DNA of 6,095 bases from an uncultured Prevotella sp. (GTDB taxonomy: Bacteria > Bacteroidota > Bacteroidia > Bacteroidales > Bacteroidaceae), in assembly GCA_937916075.1 (NCBI GenBank), contig CALGHW010000067.1, positions 1-6,095 of the forward strand, read 5' to 3'. Under the pieces are notes generated by a model, which saw only the letters and a program-made list of their open reading frames with translations, ran no database searches and was not told where the DNA came from. Below are positions 1 to 4,929 of this stretch, in pieces (the stretch's first letter is position 1; every line of letters begins with the position of its first letter). The position numbers were made by a program, and so were the translations under genes.

Positions 1-14
1 ACTCTCTCTTCCCC

Positions 15-56
15 AAGGGCATGCCGAGACGTGAGGTCTACAGGCATGCCTTTTTT
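15..56 (+). terminator. Rho-independent terminator of an upstream gene outside the window
   Basis: The 8-base GGCATGCC occurs at 18-25 and again at 43-50. It is self-complementary, so the copies pair as a stem. Inside it, AGAC (27-30) pairs with GTCT (36-39) around a 5-base loop. Six T follow immediately at 51-56. This is a classic intrinsic terminator, and it implies a plus-strand gene ending just before the window. Confidence 0.8.
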
Positions 57-87
57 CGTCGTTTTTCTTATTTTGTATGCGGTGAAT

Positions 88-119
88 GTTGTGTGATTCA
101 ACAGTTTTCATTAACTTTG
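88..119 (+). promoter_or_regulatory. Bacteroidota-type promoter of the Rpn-family gene
   Basis: TAACTTTG at 112-119 matches the Bacteroidota -7 consensus TAnnTTTG exactly. GTTG at 88-91 is a one-mismatch -33 element (TTTG) with a 20-base spacer, inside the usual 19-21. A start of transcription around 125 would leave a leader of about 50 bases. The -33 box lies in a short inverted repeat, TGTTG (87-91) and CAACA (99-103), which could be an operator, though five-base arms also arise by chance. Confidence 0.55.
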
Positions 120-173
120 CCAACATCAACAAGTCACACCATCCGGCATTAGCTATTCAAAAAAGAAACGCCT

Positions 174-1082
174 ATGGCAAAATTCATCAACCCGTTTACG
201 GATGTCGGCTTCAAGCGGATATTCGGACAGGACATATCCAAGCCCTTGCTGCTTGATTTCCTCAACAATCTGTTGGCCGGCGAGGAGCACATCCTCAAAC
301 TCACTTTTCTGGACAAGGAACAGCCCGCCCTGTTTGAGGACGACCGTTCGCTTATCTATGACATATACTGTGAGACAGACACGGGAAAGAAAATCATCGT
401 GGAGATGCAGAACAAGTCACAGCCCTATTTTAAGAACCGTAGCGTCTACTATGTGTCCGAGGCCATTGCCCGACAGGGAGAACGGGGATCGTCATGGTGC
501 TACGACATCGACGCCGTGTATCTCGTGGCGTTTCTCAACTTCTGTCCGATGGACTTCGACAAGAAGTTCCGTACAGATGTGGTCCTGATGGACCGGGAAA
601 GTAAGAAGCCTTTCTCCGACAAGGTGCGCATGACATTCATGCAACTACCTATGTTTGAAAAGGATGCAGATGAATGTGATAACGAATTTGAAAAATGGAT
701 TTATCTGTTGAAGAATATGGAGACATTGACAAGACTTCCTTGGGCGGCCAAGAGTGCCGTATTCCAGCGGCTGGAACAAATTGCCGATGTGGCTTCGCTC
801 TCGAAGCGTGAGCGCATGAAATATGATGAAGGACTGAGAAAGTACCGTGACACGCTGTCTGTGCTGGAAGGTGCCAGACAGGATGGTTTGGAAGAAGGTC
901 GTGCGGAAGGTCGTGCGGAAGGTCGTGCGGAAGGTCGTGCGGAAGGTCGTGCGGAAGGTATAGAGAATGAAAAGACAGAGACTGTAAAACGGTTGGTGGC
1001 TATTGGTGCAAATATGGCAACGATAACTGCAGCTACGGGCTTGACAGAAGAAGTAGTTAAAACATGGTTGAACCACAAATAA
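174..1082 (+). CDS. Rpn family recombination-promoting nuclease / PD-(D/E)XK nuclease family putative transposase
   Basis: This 302-residue protein has the full architecture of the Rpn/YhgA-like group, often annotated 'PD-(D/E)XK nuclease family transposase'. Members studied in E. coli are DNA endonucleases that raise RecA-independent recombination; activity here is inferred. The N-terminus INPFTDVGFKRIFG (residues 5-18) is the family signature. Probable catalytic residues are D63 (IYDIY), E77 and Q79 (IVEMQNKSQ), the D..ExQ variant of the fold, so the nuclease core looks intact. Residues 238-265 are a charged tetrapeptide series: GLEE, five GRAE, GIEN. It is encoded by perfect 12-bp tandem repeats and probably forms a helical linker. 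The C-terminal VKRLVAIGANMATITAATGLTEEVVKTW resembles a small helix-turn-helix and is typical of the family. No inverted repeats or target duplications flank it, so it is not an insertion sequence. The ATG at 174 keeps the complete signature and follows a credible promoter. Confidence 0.9.
   Translation: MAKFINPFTDVGFKRIFGQDISKPLLLDFLNNLLAGEEHILKLTFLDKEQPALFEDDRSLIYDIYCETDTGKKIIVEMQNKSQPYFKNRSVYYVSEAIARQGERGSSWCYDIDAVYLVAFLNFCPMDFDKKFRTDVVLMDRESKKPFSDKVRMTFMQLPMFEKDADECDNEFEKWIYLLKNMETLTRLPWAAKSAVFQRLEQIADVASLSKRERMKYDEGLRKYRDTLSVLEGARQDGLEEGRAEGRAEGRAEGRAEGRAEGIENEKTETVKRLVAIGANMATITAATGLTEEVVKTWLNHK
897..956 (+). repeat. Five perfect tandem copies of a 12-bp unit inside the Rpn-family gene
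   Basis: The unit GGTCGTGCGGAA starts at 897, 909, 921, 933 and 945 with no mismatch, each copy encoding Gly-Arg-Ala-Glu. A diverged copy (885-896, Gly-Leu-Glu-Glu) precedes it, and GGTATAGAGAAT (957-968, Gly-Ile-Glu-Asn) follows. Because 12 is a multiple of three, gain or loss of units by slippage would change linker length without a frameshift. The identity of the third codon positions suggests recent expansion. Long open frames on the minus strand here are by-products of the repeat. Confidence 0.95.
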
Positions 1083-1084
1083 AG

Positions 1085-1768
1085 ATGGCTATAAAAAATA
1101 TTCTTTTGATTGTATTGGCATTGATTACCAATTTGTGCCCTGTCATGGGCCAAGGGCACAAGGCCTTGTCTGTATTAGGAGATTCCTACAGTACTTTCAC
1201 AGACTATATGACCCCCGACACCAACTTGGTGTGGTACGGCAAGGAGCATCTCAAGCATACTGACGTGCGCCAGGTAACAGAGACCTGGTGGCATCAGCTG
1301 GCCCGTGAGAACGGATTGCGCCTCTGTGTCAACAACTCCTATTCGGGAGCGACAATCTGCAACACAGGGTATCGTAAGGAAGACTATTCCGACCGCTCCT
1401 TCTGTACCCGGCTTAACCGCTTAGGCTGTCCGGACATCATCGTCGTCTTTGGCGGAACCAATGACACCTGGGCCCATTCCCCCATTGGTGACTTCCAATA
1501 TGGCAATTGGCAACCGGCCGACCTTTATGCCTTCCGTCCGGCTATGGCCTATCTGCTGGCCCACTTACAAGAGCGCTATCCCAATGTTGACCTCTATGTG
1601 GTCATCAACGATGTACTGTCGGCCGAGATAACCTCGTCTATGGAGGAGATATGCGCGCATTATGGTGTACGTTACATCCTGCTGAAGGATATCGACAAGC
1701 GCAACGGTCATCCTACAGTCAAGGGTATGGGGCAAATTGCTGCCCAGTTGAAGGACATCGTGAAATGA
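1085..1768 (+). CDS. Exported SGNH/GDSL-family hydrolase
   Basis: A 227-residue protein, probably an esterase or deacylase acting outside the cytoplasm; the substrate is unknown. From the ATG at 1085, residues 1-22 form a signal peptide: MAIKN, a hydrophobic stretch, then CPVMGQ. The C is not in a lipobox, so cleavage by signal peptidase I near 22-24 is likely. SGNH blocks are in order: GDS with Ser34, Gly88 in NSYSGAT, GGTND with Asn126, and His209 in NGHPTVKG. The usual DxxH aspartate is not three residues before His (Arg206 is there); Asp204 sits five before. From memory, Bacteroidales relatives share this arrangement, so it is probably not a defect. An in-frame ATG at 1064 would overlap the upstream gene and add seven charged or polar residues before the signal peptide, so 1085 is preferred. 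That start lies two bases after the Rpn stop, suggesting co-transcription and perhaps coupled translation. Confidence 0.85.
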   Translation: MAIKNILLIVLALITNLCPVMGQGHKALSVLGDSYSTFTDYMTPDTNLVWYGKEHLKHTDVRQVTETWWHQLARENGLRLCVNNSYSGATICNTGYRKEDYSDRSFCTRLNRLGCPDIIVVFGGTNDTWAHSPIGDFQYGNWQPADLYAFRPAMAYLLAHLQERYPNVDLYVVINDVLSAEITSSMEEICAHYGVRYILLKDIDKRNGHPTVKGMGQIAAQLKDIVK

Positions 1769-1809
1769 CATCTCCTGTTGATAGAAAGGAGGAAAAAGGC
1801 TGCGGAAGC

Positions 1810-1862
1810 TTAAATATTTTAAATATTACTGCCTAATTGTCAAATACTTAGACATTTTGACA
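1810..1862. promoter_or_regulatory. Two inverted repeats upstream of the hsp20 promoter, candidate activator sites
   Basis: AATATTT-T-AAATATT (1813-1827) is a perfect 7-base-arm palindrome; the same stretch also reads as a tandem repeat of TTAAATATT (1810-1818, 1819-1827). Next, TGTCAAA (1838-1844) and TTTGACA (1856-1862) form a second inverted repeat with an 11-base spacer, and an extra GACA lies at 1851-1854. Neither is followed by a T-run, so they do not look like terminators. Their position just before a -24/-12 promoter fits binding sites for an activator, but that role is inferred, and AT-rich palindromes are cheap by chance. Confidence 0.4.
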
Positions 1863-1873
1863 TCCCATATCGT

Positions 1874-1890
1874 TTGGCACAGCTCTTGCA
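1874..1890 (+). promoter_or_regulatory. Predicted sigma-54 (RpoN) -24/-12 promoter of hsp20
   Basis: TTGGCACAGCTCTTGCA fits the sigma-54 consensus TTGGCACG-N4-TTGCA at every defined position except the G after CAC. The invariant GG (1876-1877) and GC (1888-1889) are separated by exactly 10 bases. Transcription would start near 1901, giving a leader of about 114 bases. No good TAnnTTTG element with a -33 partner was found in the gap: TA-TCG-TTTG at 1868-1876 has a spacer one base too long. Sigma-54 and its AAA+ activators are widespread in Bacteroidales. Sigma-54 promoters need such an activator, and none is encoded in this window. Confidence 0.6.
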
Positions 1891-1900
1891 AAAGACCATG

Positions 1901-1980
1901 TGAAAGCCGCAAGCGAAAGCGAGCGGCAAGGCGATGAAACCCTGAGGCCTGAAAGGGTGGGGTGACAGAACCGAAAAGGA
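1901..1980 (+). promoter_or_regulatory. Structured 5' leader of hsp20
   Basis: From the predicted transcription start, two stem-loops follow. GCCGC (1906-1910) pairs with GCGGC (1923-1927); inside it, GC pairs with GC around a GAAA tetraloop (1915-1918), with an AA/GA internal loop between the helices. ACCCT (1939-1943) pairs with AGGGT (1954-1958) around a 10-base loop. The stretch is much more GC-rich than the A-rich segment (1981-2000) after it. RNA thermometers (ROSE, fourU) are known in small heat-shock mRNAs, but I see no segment complementary to the GGAGG ribosome site, so that label is not supported. A transcript-stabilising leader or a dispersed intergenic repeat are alternatives. 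Confidence 0.45.
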
Positions 1981-2002
1981 TAAACAAAGAACAAAAAGAA
2001 TT

Positions 2003-2007
2003 GGAGG
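2003..2007 (+). promoter_or_regulatory. Strong Shine-Dalgarno sequence of hsp20
   Basis: GGAGG lies seven bases before the ATG at 2015. It fixes that start over the in-frame ATG four codons later (2027). None of the other genes here has a comparable site, in line with the general rarity of Shine-Dalgarno use in Bacteroidota. Confidence 0.7.
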
Positions 2008-2014
2008 ATTTGAT

Positions 2015-2443
2015 ATGTTACCAGTAATGAACAATAGAAATTTGTGGATGCCTGAAGTGTTTAACGATTTCTTTGATACCGACTTTATGTCGAAGGCCAG
2101 TGCCACCGCACCTGCCATCAATGTGAAAGAGACAGACAAGAACTATACCGTAGAGCTTGCTGCTCCTGGACTGAAGAAGGATGACTTTGAGGTGAATGTG
2201 GATAACGACGGCAATCTCCATATCAAGATGGAGAGCAAGAACGACAAGAAGGATGAGAACAAGAAAGAGCACTATCTGCGCCGTGAGTTCTCTTACAGCA
2301 AGTTTGAGCAGACGCTCTTGTTGCCCGATGATGTGGATAAGGACAAGATTGGCGCCAAGGTGAATGACGGTGTGCTCACCGTTGACTTGCCTAAAGTGGT
2401 AAAGGCTGAAGACAAGACGGCCCGCAAGATTGAAATTGCATAA
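2015..2443 (+). CDS. Hsp20/alpha-crystallin small heat-shock protein
   Basis: A 142-residue cytoplasmic ATP-independent holdase chaperone. Such proteins assemble into oligomers that bind unfolding proteins and hand them to the DnaK and Clp systems. A short N-terminal arm (MLPVMNNRNLWMPEVFNDFF) is rich in hydrophobic residues. The alpha-crystallin domain spans roughly residues 33-128, with PAINVKETDKNYTVELAAPGLKKDDF at its start and the family signature A-x-x-x-N-G-V-L in relaxed form at 114-121 (AKVNDGVL). The I-x-I motif that docks onto neighbouring subunits is present as IEI (139-141) at the extreme C-terminus. Length is normal for bacterial Hsp20 and nothing is truncated. It appears to be a single-gene unit: its own sigma-54-like promoter and structured leader lie upstream, and a strong hairpin terminator begins 16 bases after its stop. 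Regulation is unlike the CIRCE/HrcA or sigma-32 control common elsewhere; I saw no CIRCE element. Confidence 0.96.
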   Translation: MLPVMNNRNLWMPEVFNDFFDTDFMSKASATAPAINVKETDKNYTVELAAPGLKKDDFEVNVDNDGNLHIKMESKNDKKDENKKEHYLRREFSYSKFEQTLLLPDDVDKDKIGAKVNDGVLTVDLPKVVKAEDKTARKIEIA

Positions 2444-2459
2444 AAGAAATGATAGAATG

Positions 2460-2502
2460 AAAAAAGAGTATCTGAAGGTGTTTCCTTCAGATACTCTTTT
2501 TT
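2460..2502. terminator. Bidirectional intrinsic terminator between hsp20 and the AraC-family gene
   Basis: A perfect 19-bp inverted repeat, arms 2460-2478 and 2484-2502, encloses a five-base loop (TGTTT). The core GAGTATCTGAAGG/CCTTCAGATACTC is flanked by an A-run on the left and a T-run on the right, so it has terminator form on both strands. It sits between convergent genes and can end both transcripts. Confidence 0.92.
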
Positions 2503-2551
2503 TATTCCTTTAAGTAGATAAGTAGGTATTCAAAATTAATGGAACACCTAC

Positions 2552-3454
2552 TTATAGCTCCTCTTTCTCTATTTTCTTACGGTATTCAGTGGGCGACATT
2601 CCCAGATGCATGCGCACAAACTTGCCGAAGAATGAGAGGTTGGGAAAGTTCAGTTCGTCGGCAATCTCCTTGATGCTCTTGTCTGAGTAGCGTAATTGTC
2701 GGCTGATGGTTTCTGTGACGTGCTCATGAATCCATTGCAGAGCCGTCTTTCCGCTGGCAATCTTGGTGACGGTAGACAGGTATTTGGGCGTGACACACAG
2801 CTCGTCGGCAAACCTGCTTACCGAGCGTTCACGTCCGTCACTTTGTGACAACAGTTTCAGGAAGCGCTTGAAGAGTAGGGTGCCCTGTTTCAGTCCGGTC
2901 TCCATGGTCGTTTCGGTGATGTGGGGTTGGATGATGGAGCACAGCTCGTAAAAGATAGACTGAAACAGCGACTGCATCACTTCCTTATAATAAGGGTGTT
3001 GCGTCTGCCCCAGTTTGAGTGACAACAACTCGTAATACTGGTGTACCAGCGGTCGGCGCTCTTCAGAGAGATGGATGACGGGATTCTTGGCGATGTAGAG
3101 AATCATGTTCCACATGTTCTTGCTCACATGGAGCGAACGCTGGATGGCACTGTGCGACAATCCGATAAATCTACAGTCATAGTCGGGGCTAATCATGATT
3201 TTGTCCAGGATGGTGTTGGGTGGACAGATGATGAAATCACCGGCTGTGGCGGTATACTCCTTGTCGTTGATGGTCAATTGAATGCGTCCTTTGGCGCAGT
3301 AGCACATCATGACGATATCCAGTTGGACGAGATTGTGGATGTGGTCGTCGCGCACATTATCAAAGACAATGATGTCTCCATCAGCATAACTGGCCTTGCC
3401 GCTCCCTTCCAGCAGTTCCATATTAATCTTCTTGATTGTCTTATTATTCTCCAT
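2552..3454 (-). CDS. AraC-family transcriptional regulator
   Basis: A 300-residue DNA-binding regulator with the usual AraC layout. Residues about 25-95 form a cupin-like sensor or dimerisation domain (MCYCAKGRIQLTINDKEYTATAGDFIICPPN), followed by a helical linker. The C-terminal double helix-turn-helix spans about 195-296. Its first HTH includes VSRFADELCVTPKYLSTVTKIASGKTA, with GKTALQWIHEHV leading to the linking helix. The second has KSIKEIADELNFPNLSFFGKFVRMHLGMSPTEYRKK, the well-known AraC signature. The ligand is unknown. It ends convergently with hsp20, separated by a bidirectional terminator, and it is divergent from the surface-repeat gene at 3817, which makes that pair a candidate target. 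The ATG at 3454 gives full family length and has a matching -7 element upstream at 3483-3490. Confidence 0.93.
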   Translation of the reverse strand: MENNKTIKKINMELLEGSGKASYADGDIIVFDNVRDDHIHNLVQLDIVMMCYCAKGRIQLTINDKEYTATAGDFIICPPNTILDKIMISPDYDCRFIGLSHSAIQRSLHVSKNMWNMILYIAKNPVIHLSEERRPLVHQYYELLSLKLGQTQHPYYKEVMQSLFQSIFYELCSIIQPHITETTMETGLKQGTLLFKRFLKLLSQSDGRERSVSRFADELCVTPKYLSTVTKIASGKTALQWIHEHVTETISRQLRYSDKSIKEIADELNFPNLSFFGKFVRMHLGMSPTEYRKKIEKEEL

Positions 3455-3482
3455 TTTGTAATCATCATGTTTGTTTCGAGTG

Positions 3483-3490
3483 CAAAATTA
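3483..3490 (-). promoter_or_regulatory. -7 element of the AraC-family gene promoter
   Basis: On the minus strand this reads TAATTTTG, an exact TAnnTTTG match, continuing as CAC. Transcription would start near 3476, about 22 bases before the ATG at 3454. No TTTG-like -33 box is found at the right distance, as is common for regulated promoters. Confidence 0.5.
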
Positions 3491-3776
3491 GGAAAAAAAG
3501 ACGATACTTTTTATTTTTAAATGTAGTATATAGTGTTCTTTTATTCTTTTTAAATAGTATAACTGTTGTCATTTTTCTTCTTTTGGCTATTTTTATACTT
3601 GCCGATTGTAATATTTTTCTTATTTTTGCTCCCTCATAATCTTTTTCAGCCAATGTAGGCAAGAGCTTTGCTGGCTTTGGTTGTCAGGATTTCCGTTGGT
3701 TGCCCGTTCCTTTTTCAAGGCGAGGGGCAAGTGGCGGAAAAAATAAAATAGATGGAATCACTTCATATCTCACCCA
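3491..3776. other. Gene-less AT-rich divergent intergenic region
   Basis: No convincing gene lies between the AraC-family start (3454) and the next gene (3817). The left half (about 3490-3645) is very AT-rich and T-runs dominate its plus strand. The right half holds two imperfect hairpins. In one, AGCCA (3648-3652) pairs with TGGCT (3672-3676), with GCAA/TTGC nested inside (3659-3662, 3668-3671). In the other, TTGCCC (3700-3705) pairs with GGGCAA (3725-3730), with CCTT/AAGG nested inside (3709-3712, 3717-3720). Neither has a following T-run on either strand, so they are not obvious terminators. They could be regulator sites or RNA structure. Confidence 0.5.
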
Positions 3777-3783
3777 TTTGCAC

Positions 3784-3791
3784 TAAATTTG
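3784..3791 (+). promoter_or_regulatory. -7 element of the surface-repeat/DUF3943 operon promoter
   Basis: TAAATTTG matches TAnnTTTG exactly and is followed by CAAC. The expected start is near 3798, about 20 bases before the ATG at 3817. The -33 position (about 3759-3764) has no good TTTG, so the promoter may need an activator. The divergent AraC-family protein is a candidate by position only. Confidence 0.5.
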
Positions 3792-3816
3792 CAACAGAAA
3801 CCCAAATCATCATATC

Positions 3817-4908
3817 ATGGATGTCAACAAGATTCTGCTCACGGCATTAACCCTCATGACCGGCTTTTGTCCGGCCCTTGCCCAGAAAAACATCGGAGTG
3901 GGTATCAACCACCACACATCCGACAACCAACTTTACAGCCAGTCCAACCTCGCCCTGTTTGGCAATGTAGACACCCTGCGAGGCGCACAGTTGAGCCTGT
4001 TTACCAGCGTTGCGCGCAGGGAGATGCGCGGTGTCAACATCGGAGGTTTTTCGGCCGTGAGCCGTGGCCTGTCTTATGGCGTGGCTATAGCCGGTGTGGC
4101 CACAGCCGTCGATGGTTTCATGCGTGGCATCCAGATTGCCGGCGTGTCCAATATCGCCCGTAGCGGCAATGGCCTTCAGTTGGCCGGGCTTACCAATGCC
4201 TCGACTTCCCCATTCCGTGGGGTCCAGTTGAGCGGCATCACCAATATATCGATGGGCGTGAAGCGCGGTGTGCAGATAGCGGGTGTGGTCAATGTCTGCT
4301 CCTCCTCCATGCGTGGCCTCCAGGCCGCCATGTACAATTATGCCGACACGCTGAGCGGTTCGCAGATAGGGCTGATCAATGTCTGCGTGAGCCATCCCCG
4401 TGGCGTCCAGGTAGGCATCATCAATTACAGCCGTGACGCCGTGGCCCACAAGATAGGCTTAGTCAACGTCAATCCCAAGACACGCGTCGATTTGATGGTC
4501 TATGGCGGTAGCTCCACCAAGACCAATGTGGCTCTTCGTTTCCGCAACAGGAGCACCTACAGCATCATCGGTGTGGGCACCCATTTCATGGGGCTTGACA
4601 AGCACTTCTCCGGAGCCTTGTTTTACCGGCTTGGCCAGTATTTCTCCCTCTCGCCTCGGTGGAGTGTCAGTGGCGATGTGGGCTACTACCATGTGGAGAC
4701 CTTTGAGGAACACTCAGCCGACAAGCCTCAGCGGCTCTTCTCCCTCCAGCTTCATATGAATCTTGACTGCCAGTTGGGCCGCTATATGGGTGCCTTTGCC
4801 TCAGCGGGCTATGGTGACACACGCTACTATTCTGACGGCCACCGCTACCGTAACCGGTTGTTGGGCGAGGTAGGACTGACATTCCGCCTGGCACGGGCCA
4901 AGCGATAA
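3817..4908 (+). CDS. Exported repeat protein, LA_2272-type surface repeats plus probable beta-barrel
   Basis: A 363-residue envelope protein of unknown function. Residues 1-23 are a signal peptide (MDVNKILLT..., ending ALAQ) with cleavage probably after Ala22 or Gln23. Residues about 55-221 contain about eleven copies of a 16-residue unit of the form R-G-V-Q-(I/L)-A-G-(V/I)-x-N-(V/I). Its conserved glycines fall at 56, 72, 88, 104, 119, 135, 151, 167, 181 and 197, and the last copy (AHKIGLVNVNP) is degenerate. Alternating hydrophobic residues in each unit suggest beta structure, perhaps a solenoid or paired barrel strands. The repeats resemble the LA_2272 surface-repeat proteins first named in Leptospira; that assignment is from memory. 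Residues about 225-363 look like transmembrane beta-strands (VALRFRNRSTYSIIGVGTHF, LFYRLGQYFSLSP, MGAFASAGYGDTRYY, LLGEVGLTFRL), suggesting outer-membrane anchoring. A DUF3943 gene follows 21 bases later, probably in the same transcript. Confidence 0.75.
   Translation: MDVNKILLTALTLMTGFCPALAQKNIGVGINHHTSDNQLYSQSNLALFGNVDTLRGAQLSLFTSVARREMRGVNIGGFSAVSRGLSYGVAIAGVATAVDGFMRGIQIAGVSNIARSGNGLQLAGLTNASTSPFRGVQLSGITNISMGVKRGVQIAGVVNVCSSSMRGLQAAMYNYADTLSGSQIGLINVCVSHPRGVQVGIINYSRDAVAHKIGLVNVNPKTRVDLMVYGGSSTKTNVALRFRNRSTYSIIGVGTHFMGLDKHFSGALFYRLGQYFSLSPRWSVSGDVGYYHVETFEEHSADKPQRLFSLQLHMNLDCQLGRYMGAFASAGYGDTRYYSDGHRYRNRLLGEVGLTFRLARAKR
3979..4479 (+). repeat. Degenerate 48-bp coding repeat (about eleven units)
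   Basis: This is the DNA behind the 16-residue protein repeat. Units such as cgtggcatccagattgcc, cgtggggtccagttgagc and cgcggtgtgcagatagcg are clearly related but differ at many third positions. The array is therefore old or under selection at the protein level, unlike the recently expanded 12-bp repeat near position 900. Glycine spacing is 16 residues in most units, with single 15- and 14-residue steps. Confidence 0.75.
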
Positions 4909-4929
4909 ACACTCACGAACACTATCCGT

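Noticed and set aside
174..1082. The Rpn-family gene as a transposon or insertion sequence
   Set aside because: Despite the 'transposase' label of the family, no terminal inverted repeats or target duplications border it, and its flanks hold an ordinary promoter and a closely spaced gene.
701..1159. Minus-strand frame with an ARPS repeat (and a second with FRTT)
   Set aside because: By-products of the 12-bp tandem repeat, which is free of stop codons on the opposite strand; no other coding signal.
1785..1800. AAGGAGG followed by a purine run after the SGNH stop, resembling a ribosome site
   Set aside because: No start codon with a meaningful reading frame follows at a usable distance.
1901..2014. 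ROSE or fourU RNA thermometer in the hsp20 leader
   Set aside because: No upstream segment complementary to GGAGG and no UUUU run facing the ribosome site were found, so only an unspecified structured leader is claimed.
3041..3520. Plus-strand 159-residue open frame
   Set aside because: It lies almost entirely antisense to the well-supported AraC-family gene and has no recognisable domain.
3465..3662. Minus-strand 65-residue open frame upstream of the AraC-family gene
   Set aside because: It begins with TTG, is very lysine-rich as expected for translated AT-rich DNA, overlaps the AraC-family gene's -7 element, and matches no family I recognise.
3700..3730. Terminator at the TTGCCC/GGGCAA hairpin
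   Set aside because: Neither strand has a T-run after the stem, and no gene ends towards it.
3847..4449. Minus-strand 200-residue open frame
   Set aside because: Antisense shadow of the repeat protein; its apparent repetitiveness comes from the 48-bp coding repeat.
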